A DNA stretch of 64,000 bases from an uncultured Bacilli bacterium (lineage in GTDB: Bacteria; Bacillota_I; Bacilli_A; RFN20; CAG-826), in assembly GCA_944349595.1 (NCBI GenBank), contig CALVNF010000005.1, positions 1-64,000 on the forward strand, given 5' to 3'. Every line of letters begins with the position of its first letter. Position 1 is the stretch's first letter. The translations under genes and the position numbers were made by a program. The notes below the pieces were generated by a model. That model was not told where the DNA came from. It did not search any database and saw only the letters and a list, made by a program, of their open reading frames with translations. Shown here piece after piece: positions 52,278 through 59,928 of the stretch.

Positions 52278-53145
52278 GTTTGTTTTTGGAAATTATACTC
52301 CATATAATACAATAATTCATAAAATTGACTGCAGATTAAAGTTATTTTTTCTTGTTATCTTAATGGTTGCGGTATTTTTTAGCTATGGAACTTTTGTTAC
52401 AACTTTAATTATTGATGGAATTTTATTAGTTTTAATTTCTATTATAATGTTTATTTCAAAAATTAAATTTATAACTATTTTAAAATCATTAAAATTTATT
52501 TGGATTACATTTTTATTTATATTTTTAATTAATATATTTTTACCAAATAAAAATTATATAACCATAGCGTTTGATATTTATGGTTATAACATTTATTGGG
52601 AATCAATTTTACAATCTTTTAGAATATTACTTCGTTTAATTATGATGATATTATTGACAGTTATTTTAACTTCAACAACAAAATCAACTGATTTATCATT
52701 TGCTTTAGAGTGGTATATGTATCCATTAAAACTTATCAAATTTCCAGTCAGTGATTTTGCAATGATTATTTCACTTGTTTTAAGGTGCATTCCATTAATT
52801 TTAAATGAGACTACAAGAATTAAAAAAGCTCAAGAATCAAGAGGAGCAAATTTTACAACGGGAAATATTTTTAAACGAATAATAACTTTTACTTCAATTA
52901 TTGTTCCATTATTATTATCAGCAATTTCAAGAAGTCTTGATATGGCCGATGCAATGACTATTCGAGGATTTATTCCAAGTAAAAAAAGAACTCGTTATCA
53001 TATTTATAAGTTTTCTCTAGCTGATTTATTTTCATTTATTTTTGTATCAGGATGTTGTTGCTTCTTATTTTATTTAGCTTATATGCAGTTTGATTTATTA
53101 GAAGTTTTATTTAATTTTACAAGTACAATAACAGTTTTGAGGTAA
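52267..53145 (+). CDS. ecfT: ECF transporter transmembrane protein EcfT
   Basis: A 292-residue membrane protein that couples the ATPases to S-components. It has five or more membrane helices and the two coupling motifs ESRGA and TIRGF of the cytoplasmic helices. With EcfA1 and EcfA2 it makes the shared module. It ends 2 bases before truA. Confidence 0.92.
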   Translation: MGNEFVFGNYTPYNTIIHKIDCRLKLFFLVILMVAVFFSYGTFVTTLIIDGILLVLISIIMFISKIKFITILKSLKFIWITFLFIFLINIFLPNKNYITIAFDIYGYNIYWESILQSFRILLRLIMMILLTVILTSTTKSTDLSFALEWYMYPLKLIKFPVSDFAMIISLVLRCIPLILNETTRIKKAQESRGANFTTGNIFKRIITFTSIIVPLLLSAISRSLDMADAMTIRGFIPSKKRTRYHIYKFSLADLFSFIFVSGCCCFLFYLAYMQFDLLEVLFNFTSTITVLR

Positions 53146-53147
53146 TT

Positions 53148-53885
53148 ATGATTAATTTATTATTAAGATTTTCTTATGATGGCAGTAATTTTTATGGGTT
53201 TCAAAAACAACCAAATTTTAGAAGCGTTCAACAAGAATTAGAAAATGTTTTATCAAAATTATTTAATAAAGAAATTAAAATATACGGAAGTGGTCGAACT
53301 GATGCAAAAGTTCACGCATTAAATCAATATGCCAACTTTTTTATAGAAAAATTAAATTATGATTTAAACGATTTAAAATATCGATTAAATAAAATGTTAC
53401 CAAATGATATTTATATTAAAGATATTAAGCAAGTTGATGAAAATTTTAATGCTCGATTTAATGTAAAAATAAAAATATACGATATGGTAATTAATAACTT
53501 TCAACATAATCCATTTTTAAATAATTATGTTATTGATTCATTTAATAAAACCTCAATTCATAAGATGAAAAAAATTGCAAAATTATTTATAGGGCAAAAA
53601 TGCTTTATAAATTTTACATCTAAAGAAGAAGATGAATTTAATTTTATTAGATGTATTTATAAGATTAAAATTTTTAAGAAAAATAATTTAATTCACATTA
53701 AATTTTATGGTGATGGTTTTATGAGATATCAAGTTAGAATGATTTCCGCTAATATCTTACTTTTTGGACAAAATAAAATTAAAAAAGAAGAAATATTAGA
53801 TAAATTAAATAACTTAACTTCAAGAAATATAACTGCATATTGTTTAAATGCTAATGGATTATACTTGTTTGATGTAAAATATTAA
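53148..53885 (+). CDS. truA: tRNA pseudouridine(38-40) synthase
   Basis: A 245-residue TruA with N-terminal LRFSYDGSNFYGFQKQPN and catalytic Asp52 in GSGRTDAKVHALNQYANF, then FNARFNVKIKIYDMVI and the C-terminal FYGDGFMRYQVRMIS. It modifies anticodon-arm uridines. The order ecfT-truA is common in Firmicutes. Confidence 0.95.
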   Translation: MINLLLRFSYDGSNFYGFQKQPNFRSVQQELENVLSKLFNKEIKIYGSGRTDAKVHALNQYANFFIEKLNYDLNDLKYRLNKMLPNDIYIKDIKQVDENFNARFNVKIKIYDMVINNFQHNPFLNNYVIDSFNKTSIHKMKKIAKLFIGQKCFINFTSKEEDEFNFIRCIYKIKIFKKNNLIHIKFYGDGFMRYQVRMISANILLFGQNKIKKEEILDKLNNLTSRNITAYCLNANGLYLFDVKY

Positions 53886-53888
53886 GGT

Positions 53889-54305
53889 ATGAAAAAATTT
53901 AAATCGTTATTTTTAATAAGTTTTAGTTTAATATTGATTATAATTTTATTTGGGTTACTTTCTTTAAATTATAATGATAATTTAAATTTTTTTAATATTA
54001 TTTTTATTCAAAATAATGCAAGTTTTGTCATATTTTTTGTGTTTTTAATAGTTAGCTTGATTATTAATATTATTTATTTATTTTTTGAATGTTTAAGTAG
54101 TAAGTTTAGAGTTTTAAAGATCGTTTTTTCAAGTATTATTGGAATCTCAATGTTTATAAATTGCATTATTTTATTTTTAACAGGACCAATAATTAATGAC
54201 ATAGATATAAATAATTTATCTATTATTTTATCTATGATTGCATTACTTGATACAATTATTATAGGATTTGAATTATTTAGATTAGTTAATTATGAAAAAA
54301 AGTAA
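53889..54305 (+). CDS. small membrane protein, four helices
   Basis: A 138-residue hydrophobic protein with four predicted helices (about 6-27, 45-65, 80-101 and 112-132). No motif is recognised. It overlaps the following ABC exporter gene by 14 bases and starts 3 bases after truA, so it may be an accessory of that exporter. Confidence 0.55.
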   Translation: MKKFKSLFLISFSLILIIILFGLLSLNYNDNLNFFNIIFIQNNASFVIFFVFLIVSLIINIIYLFFECLSSKFRVLKIVFSSIIGISMFINCIILFLTGPIINDIDINNLSIILSMIALLDTIIIGFELFRLVNYEKK

Positions 54306-56022
54306 GTCATTATCTTTATTAAAATATTTTAAAAAACATTTAATAGCTGGTCCAATCTTTAAATCTTTTGAAGTCATTTTTGAACTTATAATCCCATTTA
54401 TTGTTAGTGATGTTATAAATATTGGGATTGTAAATAATGATGTATTTTTTATTGTAACTAGATGCATTTTAATTATAAGTCTTGGAATATTAGGATTAAC
54501 TTCAACGCTTGTTTGTCAATATTTTGCAAGTATTGCCTCCCAAGGGTATGGAACACTACTTAGAGATAAAATATTTGAGCATTCAAACAATTTATCTTTA
54601 AGACAAATTAATTCTTTTTCTAAAGGTTATATTCAAACACTAATTACAAATGATTCAATATATATGCAAAATGCCGTTGCAGTCGGAATTAGATTGTTAA
54701 TTAGAGCACCTTTTTTAGTATTAGGTGCAATGATTTGTTCATTTATTATTAATTATATTGTTGGATTTATATTTTTAGGATTAACAATAATTATTTCAAT
54801 TATCTTATATTTTATAATTTCTTATGCATCAAAAAGATATTTAATAATTCAAAAACAATTAGATCATTTAAGCAATAATGTCTCTGATAATTTAAAAGGA
54901 AGTAGAGTTATTAGAGCTTTTAATTATCAAGATGAAGAAGTTGTTAGATTTAAAAAAGAATCAAATGATTATAAAAAGAAAGTTTTAAGCGTTGAAAAAT
55001 TTAATTCATTTATTAATCCATTAACATTTGGAATAATTAATGTTGGAATAGTTTTAATTTTATATTTTACTTCATTTTATCCAGGATTTTTTAATTTAAA
55101 TGGTGGAGAAATTGTTGCTTTAATTAATTATTTAAATCAAATTTTAGTTGCATTATTAGTTGTCAGTAATTTAGTTGTAATTTTTAATAAAGCATTCGCG
55201 AGTAAAAAAAGACTTGATGATTTTTTAAACGAACAAAACGAAATAAAATCAGGTAATTTAAATAAAATTAATGAAGATTCTTTAAATTGTTTAGAATTTA
55301 ATAATGTTTGTTTTTCATTTAATGATGGAAAGAAAAATGTCTTAAATAATTTAAATTTTAAACTTGAAAAAGGTAAATCTTTAGGAATAATTGGAACAAC
55401 TGGATCTGGTAAAACAAGTATTGTTAATTTAATTTTACGATTATATAACACAAGTAATGGTAAGATTAATTTTTTTGGAAATAATTTAAATGATTATAAT
55501 ATTGATTATTTAAAAAATTTAATTTCTTATTCACCTCAAAAATCCCTCCTTTATAAAGGAACAATTAAATCAAATATGTTAATTGCCAAAAAAGATGCAA
55601 GCGATGAAGAAATTATAAACGCTTTAAAATTAGCTAATGCTTATGAATTTGTAATGAAATATGATGATGGAATAAATCATCAAGTTGAAGAAAATGGAAC
55701 TAATTTTTCTGGTGGACAAAAACAAAGATTATCTCTTGCAAGAAGTTTACTTAAAGATTCAAAATTATTAATTATTGATGACTCTTTTAGCGTTCTTGAT
55801 TATTTATCTGAAAAGACAATTAGAAAAAATATTGAGGAATTGCAAAGAAATTGCAATCTTTCAACGATTATTATTTCGCAAAGAATATCAAGTTTAAAAG
55901 ATTTAGATGCCATTATGGTTATAGATGATGGAGAAATTCAAGCAATTGGAAATAACGATGAATTATTAAAAATTTCTCCATTATATAAACAAATTTATGA
56001 CATTCAAACAAAGGATATGTAA
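54292..56022 (+). CDS. heterodimeric ABC exporter subunit, degenerate ATP site
   Basis: A 576-residue half-transporter: six membrane helices (to about 310) and a nucleotide-binding domain. Walker A GTTGSGKTS and signature NFSGGQKQRLSLA are normal, but Walker B LLIIDDSFSVLD has Asp in place of the catalytic Glu and the switch His is Gln in IIISQRISS. This is the standard degenerate half of a heterodimeric exporter such as TM287/288 or BmrCD. Its partner is the next gene, 2 bases away. Confidence 0.9.
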   Translation: MKKSKSLSLLKYFKKHLIAGPIFKSFEVIFELIIPFIVSDVINIGIVNNDVFFIVTRCILIISLGILGLTSTLVCQYFASIASQGYGTLLRDKIFEHSNNLSLRQINSFSKGYIQTLITNDSIYMQNAVAVGIRLLIRAPFLVLGAMICSFIINYIVGFIFLGLTIIISIILYFIISYASKRYLIIQKQLDHLSNNVSDNLKGSRVIRAFNYQDEEVVRFKKESNDYKKKVLSVEKFNSFINPLTFGIINVGIVLILYFTSFYPGFFNLNGGEIVALINYLNQILVALLVVSNLVVIFNKAFASKKRLDDFLNEQNEIKSGNLNKINEDSLNCLEFNNVCFSFNDGKKNVLNNLNFKLEKGKSLGIIGTTGSGKTSIVNLILRLYNTSNGKINFFGNNLNDYNIDYLKNLISYSPQKSLLYKGTIKSNMLIAKKDASDEEIINALKLANAYEFVMKYDDGINHQVEENGTNFSGGQKQRLSLARSLLKDSKLLIIDDSFSVLDYLSEKTIRKNIEELQRNCNLSTIIISQRISSLKDLDAIMVIDDGEIQAIGNNDELLKISPLYKQIYDIQTKDM

Positions 56023-56024
56023 AT

Positions 56025-57779
56025 ATGAGTAAGTTTAGATTTATTTTAAAATATATTAAGCCTCTTATATTTTTGTTAGTTGCTATATTATTTTTAGCAA
56101 TTGTTTTTGTTGTTGCTCAATTAGTTATTCCAATTATTTCTGGAAATATAATTGATTATATTGAAGAAATGGCAACAAGTGATTCAATTGATACGATTTT
56201 AACAACTATTTCACAAAATATTTTATTTATAGTTTTGTTAATTGTTTTTTCAATTATTTTGCAATATTTGTTTGAATTTTTATCAAGTTATTTTGTTCAA
56301 TCTCTTGTTAAAAAATTTAGAGATGATTTATATACAAAATATAATAAACTTGCAATCAAAGATTTAGATTCAAGAAATAAAGGCGATTTATTGCTTAGAG
56401 AAATTAATGATATTGAAAATATTTCAAACGGATTAATTGGTGGATTTAAACAATTTTATCAAGGAATCATATCAATTATTGTAATTTTTGTAATTATGTT
56501 TTATCTAAATTGGTTACTAGCAATGGTAATTGTTTTAATTACACCATTAAGTATTTATATTAGTTATTTTATTGCAAAAAAATGTAATAAATATTTTAAA
56601 TTACAAGCTTCAAGCAGTGGAAAATTATCTTCATTTTCTTTAGAATCACTAAATAATTTAATAATAAATAAAACATATAATTTTGAAGATAATAGAAACT
56701 TTAATTTCCAAAAATTAGATAAAGAATTATATAAATGTGGTCAAAAGGCTCAATTTTATTCAACTTGGATTAATCCTACAACCAGATTTTTAAATAATAT
56801 AACATATTGTTTTGTCTTATTATTAGGTGCTTTTATGATTGTTTATAGCGATGCTTTTATTGGTTTAGGATTAACATTAAGTGTTGGGGGTTTGCAAGCA
56901 TTACTTGTTTATGCAAATTCATACGCAAAACCATTTAATGATATTTCAGCAACAGTAACTGAACTTCAAAATGCTTTTGCATCATTTAATAGAGTTTATG
57001 AAATATTAACTCTTGATGATGAAGTTAATAATGGAAAAGAATTATTAAATGATGATATTAATGAATTAGTATTAAAAAATGTCGACTTTTCTTATGATCA
57101 AAATAAAAAAATAATTGATAGTTTATCATTTAATTTAAATAAAGGACAAAGAATTTCAATTGTTGGAAAAACTGGGTGTGGTAAAACGACGATAATTAAT
57201 TTAATTATGGGATTTTATAAAATTCAAAACGGTGAAATATTAATTAATAATAAAAATTTATATTCGCTAAATATTGATAAATTCAGAGAAAATATTGCTA
57301 TGGTTTTACAAGATACTTGGATTTTTAATGGAACTGTTAAAGAAAATATTGCCTTTGGAAGTGATATAATTGATGAAAATTTAATTATAGAAGCTGCTAA
57401 AAAAGCTCAAGCTGATAATTTTATTCGTAATTTAAAAAATGGTTATGATACTTTAATTTCTGATAATTCTGGACTTAGTATTGGAGAAATGCAATTAATA
57501 TGTATTGCAAGAGCAATATTAAAAAATCCAAATTTTGTTATTTTAGATGAAGCAACAAGTAATATTGATGCTTTAACAGAAGATAAAGTTACAAAAGCGT
57601 TTGATAAATTATTAAAACATAAAACTTCAATTGTAATCGCTCATCGTTTGCCAACGATTAAAAATAGTGACTTAATTATTGTTTTAGATAGTGGAAAAAT
57701 AATTGAAAGTGGTAATCATGAACAATTAATAAAAAATAAAGGCTATTATTATCAACTTTATAATTCACAATACGAGTAA
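56025..57779 (+). CDS. heterodimeric ABC exporter subunit, catalytic ATP site
   Basis: A 584-residue half-transporter with six helices and a C-terminal ATPase. Walker A GKTGCGKTT, Walker B FVILDEATSNID with catalytic Glu and H-loop VIAHRLPT are intact, but the signature is GLSIGEMQLICIA rather than LSGGQ. With the partner's normal signature it forms the one active site. Substrate is unknown; drugs, lipids or peptides are possible. Confidence 0.9.
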   Translation: MSKFRFILKYIKPLIFLLVAILFLAIVFVVAQLVIPIISGNIIDYIEEMATSDSIDTILTTISQNILFIVLLIVFSIILQYLFEFLSSYFVQSLVKKFRDDLYTKYNKLAIKDLDSRNKGDLLLREINDIENISNGLIGGFKQFYQGIISIIVIFVIMFYLNWLLAMVIVLITPLSIYISYFIAKKCNKYFKLQASSSGKLSSFSLESLNNLIINKTYNFEDNRNFNFQKLDKELYKCGQKAQFYSTWINPTTRFLNNITYCFVLLLGAFMIVYSDAFIGLGLTLSVGGLQALLVYANSYAKPFNDISATVTELQNAFASFNRVYEILTLDDEVNNGKELLNDDINELVLKNVDFSYDQNKKIIDSLSFNLNKGQRISIVGKTGCGKTTIINLIMGFYKIQNGEILINNKNLYSLNIDKFRENIAMVLQDTWIFNGTVKENIAFGSDIIDENLIIEAAKKAQADNFIRNLKNGYDTLISDNSGLSIGEMQLICIARAILKNPNFVILDEATSNIDALTEDKVTKAFDKLLKHKTSIVIAHRLPTIKNSDLIIVLDSGKIIESGNHEQLIKNKGYYYQLYNSQYE

Positions 57780-57781
57780 TA

Positions 57782-57812
57782 AAAAAAAGAAATGACTGAC
57801 ATTTCTTTTTTT
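57782..57812. terminator. bidirectional terminator
   Basis: Stem AAAAGAAATG / CATTTCTTTT with loop ACTGA between convergent genes, A-run left and T-run right. Confidence 0.85.
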
Positions 57813-57836
57813 ATATTGTTATATTTTGTTTTTTAA

Positions 57837-59681
57837 TTAATAATAAACTTTTTCAAAATCTTCTTTTGAATGTTTACACCATGGACAAATAAAGTCATCT
57901 GGTAAGACTTCACCTTTGTATAAATATCCACAAATTTTACATCTCCATCCAACTCTTTTACCAGTTGATTTAAATTTTGGTTTAATATTTTTTTGATAAT
58001 AAGAATAAGTTAGAGTTTCATCATATGACAAAACTTTTTCTTCAACAACTTTAAAATAAAATACGATATGATCATTAACTTCAACTGAATTAATAATTTC
58101 ACCACATACAAATGAATTAGAATAATTTTTGTTTAAATATGGTAAATTTAAAGAATTTAGCGAATAATCAGTAAAGTTTTCAAATTTATTCATATCTTTT
58201 CCAGAATTATAACCAAATAGTTTAATTAAATCTTGAGTTGCTTGTTTGTGTAAGATGGAAACAGATATTTTTTTACTTTCTTGTAATAATTTTGTTGTGT
58301 AATTTGATTTATTTAAGGCAATTGAATAAATGTTTGGATTTTCTGATACAAGAGATAATGTATTACAAACACATCCGTTTAATTTTTTCTCTTTTTCATC
58401 TTTTGCAAAACAAATATATAAACCATATGGAATATTAAATAAAGGTTTTAAGTTTGCTAAATCTTCTTTAATAAAATCTGTTTTAATAAAGTTAATAATA
58501 TCTTCAAATTGAGCTAAATTAGCATCTGATAAACTTGAAGTAATTGTTACTTTTTTATCATATAATTGACAATCTGTTAATGATTCAATTAAAGCTTTTG
58601 TAGAATTAAAAGCAGTAGGTGCCCAGCTTCCATTTTCAACAAATGCTATCTTTCTATTTTGGAAGTTATGAGCTTTTAATGCTAATAAAAATTCTTCAAT
58701 TTTTGGAAAAACCCCAGCGTTATAAGAACTTGAGAAAATTACAAGATGAGAATATTTAAATGCATCGCTTAATAAATATGAAACATCGTTCATTGAAGAG
58801 TCATAAATTTTAATATTTTTAACTCCTGCATCAGCTAACATATGAGCAAATTTATTGACAGCTTTGGCTGTATTTCCATAAATTGATCCATAAACAATTA
58901 ATACACCTTTTTCTTCAGGAGTATAACTTGACCAAATATCATATTTATTAATTAAATATGCCATGTCATTTTTGTTTCTAATGACTGGTCCATGAAGTGG
59001 ACAAATTAAATCAAATTCAACACCTTTAACTTTATTAAATAATTGTTGAACTGGATTTCCATATTTTCCAACAATATTTGTGTAATATCTTCTGGCTTCA
59101 TCTAAAAATTCTTTTTCATAATTGTATTCATCAAAGAATATTTTTCCATTTAATGCATTATATGAACCAAAAGCATCAGCTGAAAATAATGTTTTAGTAG
59201 TTGTTTCATAAACCATCATAACTTCTGGCCAGTGAACCATTGGAGCGAATACAAAAAGAAGTTCTTTATCTCCAATTTGAATTTTATCTAAGTCTTTTAC
59301 AATAGTTAAATTTAATTTAGTTGTATCTAAATCTCTAAAGAAATTTTTAACCATGTTTAAGATTTGAGCATTTAAAATTATATTAACGTTTGGATATCTT
59401 AATATAATTTCTTTAATACAATTTGCATGGTCTGGTTCCATGTGTTGAATAACAAAATAATCTAGTGGTTTCCCATTTAAACAATGTTCTAAATTTTCAA
59501 AAAATTGATCGCTTACAGAATGATCAACTGTATTAAATAAACAAGTTTTATCGTTAACCATTAAGTATGAATTATATGCCATACCATAATTTAATGGTTG
59601 AATTGCTTCAAAAATATGAATTCTTCTGTCGCTTGCACCAATATAGTATAAATTTTCATTAATTTTATAAGAATTTTCCAT
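57837..59681 (-). CDS. flavodiiron protein fused to flavin reductase and rubredoxin
   Basis: A 614-residue oxygen- or NO-reducing enzyme. Domains: metallo-beta-lactamase-like diiron domain with HMEPDH (His80, Glu82, Asp84, His85), VHWPEVM, SADAFGS and CPLHGP; flavodoxin domain (about 255-395, starting VLIVYGSIYGNTAKAV); flavin-reductase domain (about 405-550); and C-terminal rubredoxin (WRCKICGYLYKGEVLPDDF then CPWCKHS). Having all four on one chain allows NAD(P)H to O2 electron flow without separate partners. The ATG at 59681 follows GAGGTG; a longer frame adds five residues. It protects PFOR and hydrogenase from oxygen. Confidence 0.93.
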   Translation of the reverse strand: MENSYKINENLYYIGASDRRIHIFEAIQPLNYGMAYNSYLMVNDKTCLFNTVDHSVSDQFFENLEHCLNGKPLDYFVIQHMEPDHANCIKEIILRYPNVNIILNAQILNMVKNFFRDLDTTKLNLTIVKDLDKIQIGDKELLFVFAPMVHWPEVMMVYETTTKTLFSADAFGSYNALNGKIFFDEYNYEKEFLDEARRYYTNIVGKYGNPVQQLFNKVKGVEFDLICPLHGPVIRNKNDMAYLINKYDIWSSYTPEEKGVLIVYGSIYGNTAKAVNKFAHMLADAGVKNIKIYDSSMNDVSYLLSDAFKYSHLVIFSSSYNAGVFPKIEEFLLALKAHNFQNRKIAFVENGSWAPTAFNSTKALIESLTDCQLYDKKVTITSSLSDANLAQFEDIINFIKTDFIKEDLANLKPLFNIPYGLYICFAKDEKEKKLNGCVCNTLSLVSENPNIYSIALNKSNYTTKLLQESKKISVSILHKQATQDLIKLFGYNSGKDMNKFENFTDYSLNSLNLPYLNKNYSNSFVCGEIINSVEVNDHIVFYFKVVEEKVLSYDETLTYSYYQKNIKPKFKSTGKRVGWRCKICGYLYKGEVLPDDFICPWCKHSKEDFEKVYY

Positions 59682-59763
59682 AATAAAACACCTCATATAA
59701 AATTATAATAATTTTATATATACTTTTCTTTAAAAATACTAAAAAAATTATAAACCAAAAGAA

Positions 59764-59777
59764 TGAAACCGCTTTCA
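59764..59777. promoter_or_regulatory. TGAAACCGCTTTCA: cre-like site or hairpin
   Basis: It matches the CcpA cre pattern TGWAANCGNTNWCA and is one base from the perfect palindrome TGAAAGCGCTTTCA. It lies 8 bp upstream of the -35 box of the plus-strand promoter (59786) and upstream of the flavodiiron gene. It can also fold as a 7-bp hairpin immediately after the 18-residue minus-strand frame, so it may instead be the terminator of that short message. CcpA itself is not in the window. Confidence 0.45.
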
Positions 59778-59831
59778 TTTTTTTCTTGCAATATAGTTTA
59801 ATAATTTTATAATATAAGTAATAGTTTTCAA
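59775..59831 (-). CDS. tiny peptide gene with perfect ribosome-binding site (possible type I toxin)
   Basis: An 18-codon frame read from a TTG at 59831 gives MKTITYIIKLLNYIARKK, a hydrophobic, basic-tailed peptide. A full Shine-Dalgarno GAAAGGAGGTG (complement of 59836-59846) lies 4-5 bases upstream of the TTG with good spacing. Nothing else on this strand uses that ribosome site: the flavodiiron start is about 150 bases further on. Being short, it could be chance, but the ribosome site is among the best in the window. It is overlapped entirely by the plus-strand promoter and RNA described next, suggesting antisense control. Confidence 0.4.
   Translation of the reverse strand: MKTITYIIKLLNYIARKK
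59786..59813 (+). promoter_or_regulatory. strong promoter for candidate small RNA
   Basis: TTGCAA (59786-59791), 16 bp, TATAAT (59808-59813). It lies inside the tiny minus-strand frame. The predicted start is 59820. Confidence 0.65.
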
Positions 59832-59900
59832 TTTGCACCTCCTTTCAAAGAAGATGATAAGCTTCATCGCCCTCTAATTGGCTTATCATCTTTTTCTTTT
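59820..59900 (+). ncRNA. candidate small/antisense RNA with anti-Shine-Dalgarno sequence
   Basis: From the predicted start at 59820, an RNA of about 80 bases would end at a strong terminator: stem AAGATGATAAGC / GCTTATCATCTT (59851-59862, 59881-59892) with an 18-base loop and a T-rich run to 59900. Its unpaired 5' part contains CACCTCCTTTC (59836-59846), identical to the 16S rRNA tail and complementary to ribosome sites; the loop has a second C-rich patch, CGCCCTCT. It is fully antisense to the leader and ribosome site of the 18-residue frame. Alternatives: a trans-acting C-rich sRNA of the RsaE/RsaI kind, or an attenuated leader of rimO. Confidence 0.45.
59845..59889 (-). CDS. possible 14-residue upstream frame
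   Basis: Frame MISQLEGDEAYHLL starts at 59889; its stop overlaps the ribosome site of the 18-residue frame (TGAAAGGAGG). The frame coincides with the hairpin arms, so it may be fortuitous, or its translation may unfold the leader and expose the downstream site, as in coupled toxin leaders. There is no strong ribosome site of its own. Confidence 0.2.
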   Translation of the reverse strand: MISQLEGDEAYHLL

Positions 59901-59928
59901 GATTAAGAAAGTTTATAATTATTTAGTA

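Noticed and set aside
59788-59928. Candidate sRNA is a fragment of a 16S rRNA gene
   Set aside because: Only the 11-base CACCTCCTTTC matches the 16S tail; the flanks do not, and no 23S or tRNA spacer follows.
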